Shown here in pieces: positions 26,547 through 34,391 of a stretch of 50,756 nucleotides of DNA (the first letter of the stretch is position 1; the number at the start of each line of letters is the position of its first letter). The stretch spans positions 1-50,756 of the forward strand of contig JBKPNX010000142.1 in NCBI GenBank assembly GCA_046732855.1. The letters run 5' to 3'. Position numbers and translations under genes: made by a program. The DNA is from JBKPNX01 sp046732855 (GTDB lineage: Bacteria; Pseudomonadota; Alphaproteobacteria; Geminicoccales; Geminicoccaceae). Under the pieces are notes generated by a model. It searched no databases. It was not told the DNA's origin and was given only the letters and a program-made list of their open reading frames with translations.

Positions 26547-27521
26547 GTGGCGGCCGTCAACATGCAGACTGTCCGCGACGTCTTGCTCAAGCGGCGTCGA
26601 CCAGCACGCACATGGGGACTCGTGCTGGCCGCGGTTGCTGGCGTTGCGCTGATCCTCACGTGCTTCTTCTCGGTCGACACGGCCGAATACGCCGTGGTCA
26701 CCCAGTTCGGCCGGCCGGTCCAGGTGGTCACGGAGCCGGGGCTCGGCGTCAAGCTGCCCTACCAGAGCGTCAACAAGTTCGACAACCGGCTGTTCGTTTA
26801 CGCGCCCCCGCCGAGCGAGTTCCTGACGCTGGAAAAGACCGCCATCGCCGCCGCGGGCGTGATCCTCTGGCGGATCGCCGAGCCCAGGAAGTTCTTCGAG
26901 ACCGTGTTCGACCGGGTCGGCGCGGAAGCCCGGCTCAGCGACATCCTGTCCGCCGAGCTGGGCGCGGCGATCGGGCGGAGCCCGCTCGCGGCTTTCGTCT
27001 CAACCGAACCGGACGCCTATCGGGCGGACGCGGTGTTCGCCGAAGTGACGGGCAGCCTGCGCGAAATCGCCGGCCGCGACTACGGCATCGAGCTGGTCGA
27101 CGTCCAGCTGCAGCGCTTCGACTTTCCGGAGCGCAACCGGCTGCGCGTGTACGCGCGCATGAAGTCGGAGCGCGCGCGCATCAGCATGAAATATCGCTCC
27201 GAGGGCGAGGAGGAAGGCCTCAAGATCCGCGCCGCCGCCGACGAGGAGAAGTCGCGCCTGATGTCGGAGGCCTACAAGGTGGGCGAGCAGCACCGCGGCG
27301 AGGGCGAGGCCGAGGCGGCGCGGACCTACGCTCGGGCGCTCGGCGCTGCGCCGGAGTTCTACCGGTTCCTGCGGACGCTCGAGGCGACCCGAAAGTTCGT
27401 CGGCACCAGCACCACCATGGTGCTGCCGGCCGACTCGGAGCTGTTCGGGCTACTCTACGACAGCGATCACTACGCCCGGGCGCCCGCGGCCGATCGAAAG
27501 GAGGTGACGCCGATGCGCTAG
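26547..27521 (+). CDS. HflC-like SPFH/band 7 membrane protein
   Basis: This 324-residue protein has one N-terminal membrane helix (about 22-42) and then an SPFH domain, opening with VDTAEYAVVTQFGRPVQVV and PGLGVKLPYQSV. A long charged coiled-coil region follows (RARISMKYRSEGEEEGLKI onward), and the end FYRFLRTLEATRKFV...TTMVLPADSEL is characteristic of HflC. HflC and HflK form a large ring complex that encloses the FtsH protease in E. coli. No ftsH is in the window. The start may be GTG 26547 or ATG 26562. It is oriented with the other SPFH genes and followed by an amidase-like gene. Confidence 0.9.
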   Translation: MAAVNMQTVRDVLLKRRRPARTWGLVLAAVAGVALILTCFFSVDTAEYAVVTQFGRPVQVVTEPGLGVKLPYQSVNKFDNRLFVYAPPPSEFLTLEKTAIAAAGVILWRIAEPRKFFETVFDRVGAEARLSDILSAELGAAIGRSPLAAFVSTEPDAYRADAVFAEVTGSLREIAGRDYGIELVDVQLQRFDFPERNRLRVYARMKSERARISMKYRSEGEEEGLKIRAAADEEKSRLMSEAYKVGEQHRGEGEAEAARTYARALGAAPEFYRFLRTLEATRKFVGTSTTMVLPADSELFGLLYDSDHYARAPAADRKEVTPMR

Positions 27522-27604
27522 CTGCCGATGCGCGTGAACAAGCGATCCAGAACGGCCGCACCCGCGGCCATGAGGATATGACACCTAGGGAGGTCACGAC
27601 GACA

Positions 27605-28639
27605 ATGAAGACGATCCGTGGGCGAACTGCGACCGTGAGCTTGCCTATCCTGTCCGCCGCCATCGTCGCTGCGCTCGGCGCGCCAGGCTTCGCGGCGGAG
27701 GTCGAATACGACCCCGGCGACACCGTCTACTTCACGTATTGCCATGCCCATCCGCCGGCGGCGCGCGTCAATCCCGGCGACACGGTCAAGACCCGGACCC
27801 GGGACGCGTCCAACGACGTGTTCTCGGTGTCCGATAAGACAGTGATGTCGAAGCTCGATCTTACCAAGGTCAACCCGCAGACCGGGCCGTTCTACATCGA
27901 GGGCGCGGAACCCGGAGATACGCTCGTCGTCCACATCGACGACATCAGTCTGAACCGGGACTTTGGCTGGGGGGCGTCGATCCCGCACTTCGGGGCACTG
28001 GCGCCCGAGTACAAGACAGCGATGATCACCGATCCGGTGCCCGACAAGCTGTTCATCTGGCATCTGGATGCGGACAAGAACGTCGGCGTGCTCGACCTCC
28101 CGAATAGCAAGATCGGCAAGGTCGAGGTGCCGCTGCGGCCGTTCTTCGGCACGATCGGCACGGCCCCTCCGGGCAAGGAGTGCATCAGTTCGCTCGTCCC
28201 GGGACCGCACGGCGCCAACATGGACTTCAACGAGGTGACCGAGGGCGTCACCATGTACTTTCCGGTGTTCGAGCCGGGCGCCCTGTTCATGCTCGGTGAC
28301 GGCCATGCCGCGCAGGGCGATGGCGAGATCGACGGCGCCGCCATCGAGACTTCGTTCGACGTCACCTTCACGGTCGACCTGATCAAGGGCAAGAAGATCA
28401 ACTGGCCGCGGCTCGAGACCGACGAGGTGATCATGACGATCGGCAGCACGCGGCCGCTGATGGACGCCCTGCGCATCGCCTGTGCCGACATGGTCAACTT
28501 GCTGGTGGAGGACCACGGCTACGACAAATACGAGGCGCTCCAGCTTTTGGGCCAGGCAGCCAAGCTCGAGATCGCCAACGTGGTCGACCCGCAGTACTCG
28601 GTCGCCTGCGTGTTGGACAAGAAGTACCTGCCGCAGTAG
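27605..28639 (+). CDS. Exported acetamidase/formamidase family protein
   Basis: This 344-residue protein has a clear signal peptide (basic MKTIRGR, hydrophobic core, cleavage near GFAA). The mature part is the FmdA_AmdA family (PF03069) beta fold, with PGDTLVVHIDDISLNRDFGW, VPLRPFFGTIGTAPPG, GPHGANMDFNEVTEGVTMYFPV and GDGHAAQGDGE, the last holding the conserved metal-site-like His/Asp. Known relatives hydrolyse formamide or acetamide in the cytoplasm, so an exported version is less usual. GGGAGG lies 11 bases upstream of ATG 27605; ATG 27578 is an alternative. It sits between SPFH genes on the same strand. Confidence 0.9.
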   Translation: MKTIRGRTATVSLPILSAAIVAALGAPGFAAEVEYDPGDTVYFTYCHAHPPAARVNPGDTVKTRTRDASNDVFSVSDKTVMSKLDLTKVNPQTGPFYIEGAEPGDTLVVHIDDISLNRDFGWGASIPHFGALAPEYKTAMITDPVPDKLFIWHLDADKNVGVLDLPNSKIGKVEVPLRPFFGTIGTAPPGKECISSLVPGPHGANMDFNEVTEGVTMYFPVFEPGALFMLGDGHAAQGDGEIDGAAIETSFDVTFTVDLIKGKKINWPRLETDEVIMTIGSTRPLMDALRIACADMVNLLVEDHGYDKYEALQLLGQAAKLEIANVVDPQYSVACVLDKKYLPQ

Positions 28640-28915
28640 CCGCGAATAAGTGCAGAGCTGAGTGGCTGGAGGCCGTGTCCGAGCGGCCGGTCTCCGGCCC
28701 CGTTCAAATGGAGAATGCTGATCGAGATGCTGGCCTCGCCGTCTCAAGAAATCTAGCATGTCTTGGAGGCTAAGGTTTTCATGCTATTTGGACAGGCGCC
28801 CCCTGGTGCCCTCGCGGTCGTCGTCCCGGCATCAGAGCGCCGAAACCCGTGAATCTCTGGCCGCGGTAGTCCTGCGTTCGCCACAGGAGAGCAGGCAAGA
28901 CCGCTAGAACCGACC
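28640..28915. other. Intergenic before the ATPase-SPFH fusion gene
   Basis: No gene is visible in these 276 bases. A good AGGAGAG occurs at about 28885, but it is some 25 bases before the ATG at 28916, so it may not serve that start. No metal-regulator box could be assigned. Confidence 0.35.
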
Positions 28916-31900
28916 ATGGTCACGCAAGCTGATCAGCCGGATCCGCAAAGTTCCTCTGCTGACGCCGGAGGCGGCGATCGGCCCGGGCATCATCATGCGC
29001 GGCCCGACGATCACGGTCATGCGCACGGCCATGATCACGCTGGCCCCGGCCACGGCCATGGCGGAAAAGCCGGTAGCTGGGTGCGCCGGGCAGGCCGCAC
29101 CTTCAAGATCGCTGGTCTGGACTGCGCCGAGGAGGTTGCGATCCTCAAGCGCGAGATCGGCCCGCTCGTAGGCGGCGAGGACCATCTCGCGTTCGATGTC
29201 CTGAACGGTCGGATGATGATCGCCGCGGCGGCGCGGCACGTGCCCGATCGCGCCATCACGGCCGCGATCAAGCGCACCGGCATGAGCGCCAGCCGCTGGG
29301 AGCCCGGGCGGGGCGAGGATGGCGGCGATGAGCGCCATCGCCGACTGCAGGTCTGGTTCACCGCGCTCAGCGGTCTGTCGTTGCTGATCGGCCTGGTGCT
29401 GCACACCTGGCTTGCGGGCGGGTTCGCGGAAGCGCTGCGGCTGCTCGGGCACCGCGGCCAGGCCATGCCGCTGCCCGAGATCGTCGCCTACGCATTCGCG
29501 ATCGGCTTCGGCGTCCGCTACGTGCTGGTCAAGGCGTGGTACGCCGCCCGACGCCTGCGGCCTGACATCAATCTCCTGATGGTGATCGCCGTCGCGGGCG
29601 CGATCGGCATCGGCGAATGGTTCGAGGCCGCGACGGTCGCGTTCCTCTTCGCCTTGGCGCTCACGCTCGAGAGCTGGAGCATCGGGAGGGCGCGCCGCGC
29701 GATCTCGGCCCTGCTCGACCTGACCCCGCCGACGGTGCGCGCGCTCTCCGCCACCGGCGAGGAGCGCGAGATCGCGGCCGCGACAGCACCGGTCGGCACG
29801 CGCTTCATTGTTCACCCGGGCGAGCGCATCGCGCTCGACGGCCGCGTGGTTGGCGGGATGAGCACGGTCGACCAGGCGCCGATCACTGGCGAGAGCCTGC
29901 CGGTCGCCAAGGAGCCGGGCGGCGACGTGTTCGCCGGCACGATCAACGGCGATGGCGCGCTCGAGGTCGAGAGCACCAGGATCGCCGAGGACACGACGCT
30001 CGCCCGCATCACGCGCATGGTCGAGGGCGCGCACAGCCGGCGCGCCCGCGTCGAGCAGTGGGTCGAAAAGTTCGCCCGGGTGTATACGCCCGCGGTGATC
30101 GCGCTCGCGGTCGCGATTTTCGTCTTGCCGCCTGTGCTGTTCGGCGCGGCGTGGGGCGACTGGTTCTACCGGGCGCTCGTGCTGCTCGTGATCGCCTGCC
30201 CCTGCGCGCTCGTGATCTCGACCCCGGTGAGCATCGTGGCGGCGCTCGCCGCCTCGGCCCGGCACGGGGTCCTGATCAAGGGTGGAACCTACGTCGAACA
30301 GCCGGCCGCGCTCCGGGCCATGGCCTTCGACAAGACCGGCACCTTGAGCTGGGGGCACCCGGCCGTGGTCGGGGTCGTGCCGTTCGACGGCCACAGCGAG
30401 GAGGAACTGATCGAGCGCGCCGCCGCGCTGGAGTCGCGGAGCACGCACCCGCTCGCCAAGGCGATCCTCGAGCACGCCGAGGCGCGAAACATCGAGATTG
30501 CGCCGGCCGAAGGCGTGCAGGTCCTGCAGGGCAAGGGCGTGGTCGGGCGGTCGCGGGGCGAGACCTTCTGGCTCGGCTCCCATCGTTATCTCGCGGAGCG
30601 CGGCCAGGAGACCGGCGAGGTGGTCGAGCGCGCCGCAGCGCTCGAGCGCGCCGGGCACACGGTCGTGGCGATCGGCAACCAGCGGCACGTCTGCGGCCTG
30701 ATCGCAATCGCCGACACGGTGCGGCCCGAGGCTGCGGACGTGATCGGTAACTTGCGGGCGAAGGGGGTCGAGCACCTGATCATGCTGACCGGGGACAACC
30801 GGGCGACCGCCGAGGCGATCGCGCGCCGGGTCGGCATCGACGAGATCCATGCCGAGCTCCTGCCCGAGGACAAGGTCCAGGCGGTCGAGGCGCTGGTCGC
30901 GAAGTACGGTACGGTCGCGATGGTCGGCGACGGCGTCAACGACGCGCCCGCCATGGCGCGGGCGAGCCTCGGCATCGCCATGGGCGCAGCGGGCAGCGAT
31001 GCCGCGATCGAGACCGCCGACATCGCGCTCATGACCGACGACCTCGCAAAGCTGCACTGGCTGATCGAGCACTCGCGGCGCACGCTCGCCATCATCCGCC
31101 AGAACATCGCCTTCTCGCTCGCGGTCAAGGCGCTGTTCGTGGGCTTGACCTTTGCCGGCTACGCGACGCTCTGGGGCGCGATCGCCGCGGACGTCGGCGC
31201 CTCGCTTTTGGTCGTCATGAACGCGCTGCGCCTGCTGCGGGACCGGTCGGTCTGGCTGCGCGAGCGCATCGCGCAGCTGCATGCCCTGGGTCTGACCGCG
31301 CCGCGGCTCAAGGCCGGCGCGCTCGCCGCGCTCGTGCTGCTCTATCTGGCGAGCGGCCTGTTCACCGTGCAGCCGGGCGAGGTCGGCGTGCGCCAGCGCT
31401 TCGGCGCGATCGTCGCGTCCGATCTAACGCCCGGGCTGCACTATCGTCTGCCGTGGCCGTTCGAGAATCACCGCATCATCGAGGCCGACCTGGTGCGCCG
31501 GGTCGAGTTCGGGTTCCGCAGCGAGCCCGCCGCCGAGCTCGGCCCGCGAGCGCTGGCCCGGGACCGGCTGACCGTCGGCGGACCGGGAAATCCGGTACCC
31601 AACGCGATCAAGGCGACCGGCCGGTGGTTCGAGCAGCAGAGTGTGCCGGAGGAAGCGTTCCTGCTCGCCGGCGACGGCAATCTGATCGACCTCCGCTTCA
31701 GCGTCCAGTACCGCGTCCAGGACCCGGTGGCGTTCGCCTATCGCGTGACCGATCCCGAGGCGCTGGTGCGCAGCCTGACCCTTGCGGCGCTGCGCGGGAT
31801 CGTCGCCACCAGCAGTATCGATGCGGTCTACACGACCGAGCGCGGCGCGATCGAGCAGGGGGTGCGCGAATCGGTGCAGGCGCATCTGGACGACTACGGC

Positions 31901-32314
31901 GCGGGCATCGGGCTGCTGTCCGTCAGCCTGCTCTACGTCCATCCACCGCAGGAGGTGCACGATGCCTTTCGCGACGTCGCCAGCGCGCAGGAGGACAAGC
32001 TGCGGACGATCAACCGCGCCAGCACGTTCGCGGTCGAGGAGGTCAACCAGGCCGAGGGCGACGCCGCGGCGCGGATCGAGGAGGCACTCGGGTTCAAGGA
32101 GGCGCGCATCCTGCGTGCCGGGGGCGATGCTGCGGGCTTCGGCCTGAAGATCGACGCCTATCGCCAGGCGCCCGAGCTGACCCGCTTCCGCCTGCAGCTC
32201 GAGGCGCTCGAGGCGGTGATGCCCGGCGTGCGGAAGTTCATCCGGCCCGGCGCCGATGACCTGAAGGACTTCGATCTGTGGCTGCTGGACCCGCTCGGCG
32301 GAGCGCCGAAGTGA
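28916..32314 (+). CDS. P1B-type heavy-metal ATPase fused to a C-terminal HflK-like SPFH domain
   Basis: One uninterrupted 1132-residue frame holds two proteins that are normally separate. Residues 20-50 are His-rich (DHGHAHGHDHAGPGHGHGG). A metal-binding HMA-like domain with GLDCAEE (Cys70) follows. The P1B pump has TGES at 324-327, CPC at 428-430, the phosphorylated Asp472 in DKTGTL, HP at 511-512, and GDGVNDAP at 671-678. Its last helix, AADVGASLLVVMNALRLL with Asp759, is typical of Zn/Cd/Pb exporters (ZntA/CadA). After about residue 785 a further helix (798-815) begins an HflK-type SPFH domain: SGLFTVQPGEVGVRQRFGAI, PGLHYRLPWPFE, then a coiled-coil end to 1132. The next gene starts on its stop codon (GTGA). 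A pump built into an SPFH ring is the simplest reading. The function is not known to me from any studied example. Confidence 0.93.
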   Translation: MVTQADQPDPQSSSADAGGGDRPGHHHARPDDHGHAHGHDHAGPGHGHGGKAGSWVRRAGRTFKIAGLDCAEEVAILKREIGPLVGGEDHLAFDVLNGRMMIAAAARHVPDRAITAAIKRTGMSASRWEPGRGEDGGDERHRRLQVWFTALSGLSLLIGLVLHTWLAGGFAEALRLLGHRGQAMPLPEIVAYAFAIGFGVRYVLVKAWYAARRLRPDINLLMVIAVAGAIGIGEWFEAATVAFLFALALTLESWSIGRARRAISALLDLTPPTVRALSATGEEREIAAATAPVGTRFIVHPGERIALDGRVVGGMSTVDQAPITGESLPVAKEPGGDVFAGTINGDGALEVESTRIAEDTTLARITRMVEGAHSRRARVEQWVEKFARVYTPAVIALAVAIFVLPPVLFGAAWGDWFYRALVLLVIACPCALVISTPVSIVAALAASARHGVLIKGGTYVEQPAALRAMAFDKTGTLSWGHPAVVGVVPFDGHSEEELIERAAALESRSTHPLAKAILEHAEARNIEIAPAEGVQVLQGKGVVGRSRGETFWLGSHRYLAERGQETGEVVERAAALERAGHTVVAIGNQRHVCGLIAIADTVRPEAADVIGNLRAKGVEHLIMLTGDNRATAEAIARRVGIDEIHAELLPEDKVQAVEALVAKYGTVAMVGDGVNDAPAMARASLGIAMGAAGSDAAIETADIALMTDDLAKLHWLIEHSRRTLAIIRQNIAFSLAVKALFVGLTFAGYATLWGAIAADVGASLLVVMNALRLLRDRSVWLRERIAQLHALGLTAPRLKAGALAALVLLYLASGLFTVQPGEVGVRQRFGAIVASDLTPGLHYRLPWPFENHRIIEADLVRRVEFGFRSEPAAELGPRALARDRLTVGGPGNPVPNAIKATGRWFEQQSVPEEAFLLAGDGNLIDLRFSVQYRVQDPVAFAYRVTDPEALVRSLTLAALRGIVATSSIDAVYTTERGAIEQGVRESVQAHLDDYGAGIGLLSVSLLYVHPPQEVHDAFRDVASAQEDKLRTINRASTFAVEEVNQAEGDAAARIEEALGFKEARILRAGGDAAGFGLKIDAYRQAPELTRFRLQLEALEAVMPGVRKFIRPGADDLKDFDLWLLDPLGGAPK

Positions 32315-33363
32315 GCGAGACCGCCGCGCCAAGGAGGACTCCAGCGGCCGCAGGGTGGCGGCGGCTGCTCCTCGTGCTCACCGGAGCGGTGATCGCCGCG
32401 GCGATTTACGGCGCATTGTTCACGGTCGACGTGACCGAATACGGCGTGGTCAGCCGGTTCGGCCACATCGTGCGGGTGGTCGACGCGCCGGGCCTGCACC
32501 TCAAGCTGCCGTTCGAGCGGGTGCTGTCGGTCGATCGGCGGCTGCTCTACGCCAAGCCGGAGCAGGCCGAATATCTCACTTCCGACAAGAAGAACGTGGT
32601 GGTGCGCAGCCTCGCGCTGTGGCGCATCGCCGATCCCAAGCGCTTCCTCGAAACGGTGCGCAACCGCGCCGGCGCGGAGCTCCAGCTGGCCGACATCGTG
32701 CACGCCGAGGTCGGCGCCGCGCTCGGCAATTATCCATTCGCCTCGTTCGTCTCCGCCGCCGGCGGCCAGAGCCACTTCGTGACCCTGGTCGAGGAGGTGC
32801 ACGGCGCCGTCCAGGCCCATGCGCTGCCGACGTTCGGCATCGATGTGGTCGAGCTCGATGTCCGCCAGCTCTACCTGCCGGAGGCCAACCGGCAGAGCGT
32901 GTTCGAGCGGATGAAGGCCGAGCGGGGCAAGATCGCCAAGCAGTACCGCTCCGAAGGCGAGCGCGACGCCAAGCGCCTGATCGCCGAGGCTGAGCGGGAG
33001 AAGACGCGGACCGCCGCCGAGGCCTATGCGGAAGCAGCGCGCACCAAAGCCGAGGGCGAAGCCGAGGCGATGAGGATCTACGCCGACGCGCTCGAGCGCA
33101 ATCCGGCGTTTTACAAGTTCCTGCGCACCCTGCAGGCCTACGAGAAGCTGCTCGACGACAAGACCACGCTGTTCCTGCCGGCCGATGCCGAGATCCTCGC
33201 GATCTTGCGGGAGGACGGCGTGGCCACCGATGCGCCGGCGACCGGCCCCGAATCGCCGGTTGCCGAAGGCGGCGCTGCGCCGACCGCGGCGCAACGCGAG
33301 CAGCCGCGCGTCGAGACGGCGGATGAGCATCCCGCAGCGCCCGCGACGGGGATGGTGCCATGA
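32311..33363 (+). CDS. HflC-like SPFH protein
   Basis: This 350-residue protein starts at a GTG that overlaps the stop of the fusion gene (GTGA), with GGAG 8 bases before it. One membrane helix (about 18-36) precedes the SPFH domain: VDVTEYGVVSRFGHIVRVV, PGLHLKLPFERV, SLALWRIADPKRFLETV. The coiled-coil region KQYRSEGERDAKRLIAEAE and the end FYKFLRTLQAYEKLLDDKTTLFLPADAE match HflC. A Pro/Ala-rich tail of about 45 residues is extra. It would pair with the HflK-like domains encoded on both sides. Confidence 0.93.
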   Translation: MSETAAPRRTPAAAGWRRLLLVLTGAVIAAAIYGALFTVDVTEYGVVSRFGHIVRVVDAPGLHLKLPFERVLSVDRRLLYAKPEQAEYLTSDKKNVVVRSLALWRIADPKRFLETVRNRAGAELQLADIVHAEVGAALGNYPFASFVSAAGGQSHFVTLVEEVHGAVQAHALPTFGIDVVELDVRQLYLPEANRQSVFERMKAERGKIAKQYRSEGERDAKRLIAEAEREKTRTAAEAYAEAARTKAEGEAEAMRIYADALERNPAFYKFLRTLQAYEKLLDDKTTLFLPADAEILAILREDGVATDAPATGPESPVAEGGAAPTAAQREQPRVETADEHPAAPATGMVP

Positions 33364-34283
33364 GCGGCTGGTGGCCGGTGCGCCGCGGCGCTCGTCGCTG
33401 GCTCGGCGTCGCGCTCCTGGGGGTGGTCGCGACGTATGCCGCTACGGGCTTTTACGTCGTCAACACCGACGAGCAGGCGGTGGTCCGCCGCTTCGGCGCG
33501 CTCGGCGCGCGGGTCGGCCCGGGTATGCACTATCGCCTGCCCTGGCCGGTCGATCAGGTCAATGTGATCAAAACCACCAGCGTGAAGAAGACCGGGGTCG
33601 GTTTCGATTTGGCCAAAAGCGAGCAGGCGACGGTGGTCGGAATGGAGCTGCTCACCGGCGACACCAACATCCTGAATATCGCCCTGGTGCTGCAGTACGT
33701 GATTCGCAGCCCGGCCGACTTCCTGTTCAGGATCGACGATCCCGATGCCCTGATCGGCAATCTCGCCGAGACCGTGCTCACCGAGACCGTGGTCGGCATG
33801 GCGGTCGATGACGTGTTGACCACCGGCCGGCTCGCGCTTCAGGAGCGGGTCAAGACCGAGACGCAGGCGATGCTCGACCGCTATCAGAGCGGTGTCCAGC
33901 TCACCTCGTCGAACATCATGGCGATCACCCTCGATCCGTCGGTCGCCGAGGCGTTCCAGGACGTCACCGACGCCATGGCCGATCGCGAAAAGAGCCGCAA
34001 CGAAGCGCGCATGTATGCCAACAATCTGCTGCCCAAGGCGCGGGGCGAGGCGCACGCCCTGGTGCGCGAGGCCCATGCCTACAAGGGGCAGCGTGTGGCC
34101 GAGGCGATCGGCGACACCGAGCGGTTTCTTGCTCTGCTCGCGGAATATGAGAAGGCGCCCGAGGTCACCCGGTCGCGGCTGTACCTCGAGGCCATGGAGC
34201 GCATCCTGCCGAAGCTCAAGATCTACGTCGTCGATTCGGAAAAAGGACGCGTGCCGTTCACGCTTCGGGTCGGCCGGCCCTGA
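33360..34283 (+). CDS. HflK-like SPFH protein
   Basis: This 307-residue protein overlaps the previous gene by ATGA. One helix (about 14-34) is followed by NTDEQAVVRRFGALGARVGPGMHYRLPWPVDQV, the HflK-type opening. Next come TGDTNILNIALVLQYVIRSPADFLF and the C-terminal segment APEVTRSRLYLEAMERILPKLKIYVVDSEK. It lacks the Gly-rich N-terminal extension of E. coli HflK. It is the last gene of the overlapping set and gives the locus a second free HflK-type subunit beside the one fused to the pump. Confidence 0.93.
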   Translation: MSGWWPVRRGARRWLGVALLGVVATYAATGFYVVNTDEQAVVRRFGALGARVGPGMHYRLPWPVDQVNVIKTTSVKKTGVGFDLAKSEQATVVGMELLTGDTNILNIALVLQYVIRSPADFLFRIDDPDALIGNLAETVLTETVVGMAVDDVLTTGRLALQERVKTETQAMLDRYQSGVQLTSSNIMAITLDPSVAEAFQDVTDAMADREKSRNEARMYANNLLPKARGEAHALVREAHAYKGQRVAEAIGDTERFLALLAEYEKAPEVTRSRLYLEAMERILPKLKIYVVDSEKGRVPFTLRVGRP

Positions 34284-34391
34284 TGGCAGCCCGGATCGGC
34301 CGCACCTGAACTCTTCGCCTGGCGCAGGCGGCCTCAGTGACCGCGGCGGGCGCCTGGGTTCACGGACGAACCGGCGCTCCCTCGCGTTCTC

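Noticed and set aside
28904..31282. A 792-codon open frame antisense to the ATPase-SPFH gene
   Set aside because: Arg/Asp/His-rich composition typical of the antisense of GC-rich coding DNA, no start signal, no family motif, and the plus strand carries all P-type ATPase signatures.
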